Below are positions 5,590 through 6,262 of a DNA stretch of 6,262 nt, in pieces. A program made the translations under genes and the position numbers. How positions within the stretch are numbered: the stretch's first letter is position 1; the number at the start of each line of letters is the position of its first letter. The DNA comes from CAVYHJ01 sp963768165 [NCBI: uncultured bacterium]. Its GTDB lineage: Bacteria > UBP4 > UBA4092. Below the pieces are notes generated by a model. That model was not told the origin of the DNA, did not search any database, and worked only from the letters and a program-made list of their open reading frames with translations. The stretch covers positions 1-6,262 of the forward strand of contig CAVYHJ010000009.1 of assembly GCA_963768165.1 (NCBI GenBank), written 5' to 3'.

Positions 5590-6262
5590 CTAGGGTAAAT
5601 TCACCTTTTCCACTTTCCATTGAACCAGAGAAAGATAAATCATGGTGGGGACAAGATGAAAAAGTAACCGATAGGGATTTGTGGAAAGGAAATATGCTAA
5701 ATCACCGGGATGGGTAAGGTGAATAAGGAAATAAATAAATCCCTGCGTCAGCACGATAAACCAGAGGATAGCGGTTTCCAAATTCTCCTTTCGTGCAAAC
5801 CGTATGATGGAAGAGATCAGACCTGCCAATAAAAATATCCACAGAAATCCCCATGCTTTAAAATCCGTCCATTCATGAAGCAACGTGAAGAAAATCATCC
5901 GTGTTCGAGAAAGGAGCGTGTGCAGATTGTAGGCGAAATAGGCGGAGTATATATGATGGAAAGGAAAATTTTGAACATAGGCAAATAAATAGGGAATAAA
6001 TCCTGCCACCAGTAAAAGAGAAAAATACAATATGTGTCGAGCGTTTATTTTACGGCTATTTTTATAATCCACGGCGGCGTAAACCCAGAGCACAACCGTC
6101 ACTATTATCGCCATGCAGATTCCTTCATTTTTCGTCATGGCGCCGAACACAAAAAATAACGCGGATAAAATAATAAAGGACCGATTTTTCGTTAATAACC
6201 AGCGGTGTAGAAAAAAGCATCCGCCGAAAATATAATACGCCAGAACCAAATCCGCCATGCCC
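5590..6262 (-). CDS. Multi-pass membrane glycosyltransferase-like protein, C-terminal part
   Basis: At least 222 residues, incomplete at the right edge. The ATG at 6258 is probably internal, since MADLVLAYYIF resembles the conserved luminal (A/G)DxPLA stretch in the middle of PMT/ArnT-like GT-C enzymes. About seven hydrophobic segments are seen, near residues 4-22, 28-41, 46-63, 75-95, 136-153, 162-182 and 198-214. FGAMTKNEG (38-46) resembles the GLxxLTKxEG motif of this group, and NPYRLLFHLVP (194-204) its C-terminal RLLxHxxP motif. Such proteins move sugars from polyprenyl-phosphate carriers to lipid or protein acceptors outside the membrane. The catalytic N-terminal Asp lies outside the window, so donor and acceptor cannot be inferred. 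The gene is intact where visible and shows no terminator before the convergent nuclease stop. Confidence 0.7.
   Translation of the reverse strand, partial: GMADLVLAYYIFGGCFFLHRWLLTKNRSFIILSALFFVFGAMTKNEGICMAIIVTVVLWVYAAVDYKNSRKINARHILYFSLLLVAGFIPYLFAYVQNFPFHHIYSAYFAYNLHTLLSRTRMIFFTLLHEWTDFKAWGFLWIFLLAGLISSIIRFARKENLETAILWFIVLTQGFIYFLIHLTHPGDLAYFLSTNPYRLLFHLVPTMIYLSLVQWKVEKVNLP

Noticed and set aside
5364-5717. 117-codon plus-strand frame across the nuclease end
   Set aside because: Out-of-frame shadow; Lys- and Pro-rich, overlapping both the nuclease and the convergent gene.

Overview
The window looks like a piece of an uncultured, moderately AT-rich bacterial chromosome. No rRNA, tRNA, integrase or CRISPR array is visible, so I cannot name the lineage. 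Two genes carry an extended -10 box (TGnTATAAT) only 6-7 bases before their ATG, which suggests leaderless transcripts, while two others have good Shine-Dalgarno sites. The host therefore seems to use both kinds of translation start.

Left part (1-1430) is a patchy, decaying accessory region. It opens with an intact 91-residue single-pass membrane protein that has a near-perfect ribosome binding site and a strong terminator. Next, on the minus strand, is the 3' end of a broken GNAT acetyltransferase. It is followed by a plus-strand two-gene unit, a 62-residue basic protein overlapping a DUF6036/AbiEii-like nucleotidyltransferase. The nucleotidyltransferase is cut by an in-frame TAA at codon 113, but its conserved C-terminus is still readable behind the stop. 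A second copy of the GNAT 3' end, about 89% identical over 73 bp and in the same orientation, lies just beyond it, so the pair sits between direct repeats.

Middle (1429-2544, minus strand): an intact exported protein of the HAF-repeat type, with a signal peptide and seven units of about 44 residues. It diverges from the next gene across a 93-bp intergenic region that carries promoter candidates for both directions.

Right part (2638-5587, plus strand): one long gene for a UvrD/Rep superfamily 1 helicase fused to a RecB-type PD-(D/E)XK nuclease with an iron-sulfur cysteine set, about 985 residues when reconstructed. This is the architecture of AdnB-like DNA-end resection enzymes. Frameshifts split it into several open segments. 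All of them can be explained as loss of one base from a short homopolymer, so the gene is either a recent pseudogene or sits in a stretch of poor consensus quality. The nuclease segment itself is intact.

The right edge (5590 to the window end, minus strand) holds the C-terminal part of a multi-pass membrane glycosyltransferase-like protein, convergent with the nuclease and only two bases from it.

The genes do not form one pathway. I see an accessory region with defence/stress-type parts (NTase pair, GNAT fragments, helicase-nuclease), an exported repeat protein, and an envelope-sugar gene. No clearly new system can be claimed. The best leads are the repeat-flanked NTase pair, the leaderless promoters and the fractured helicase-nuclease.
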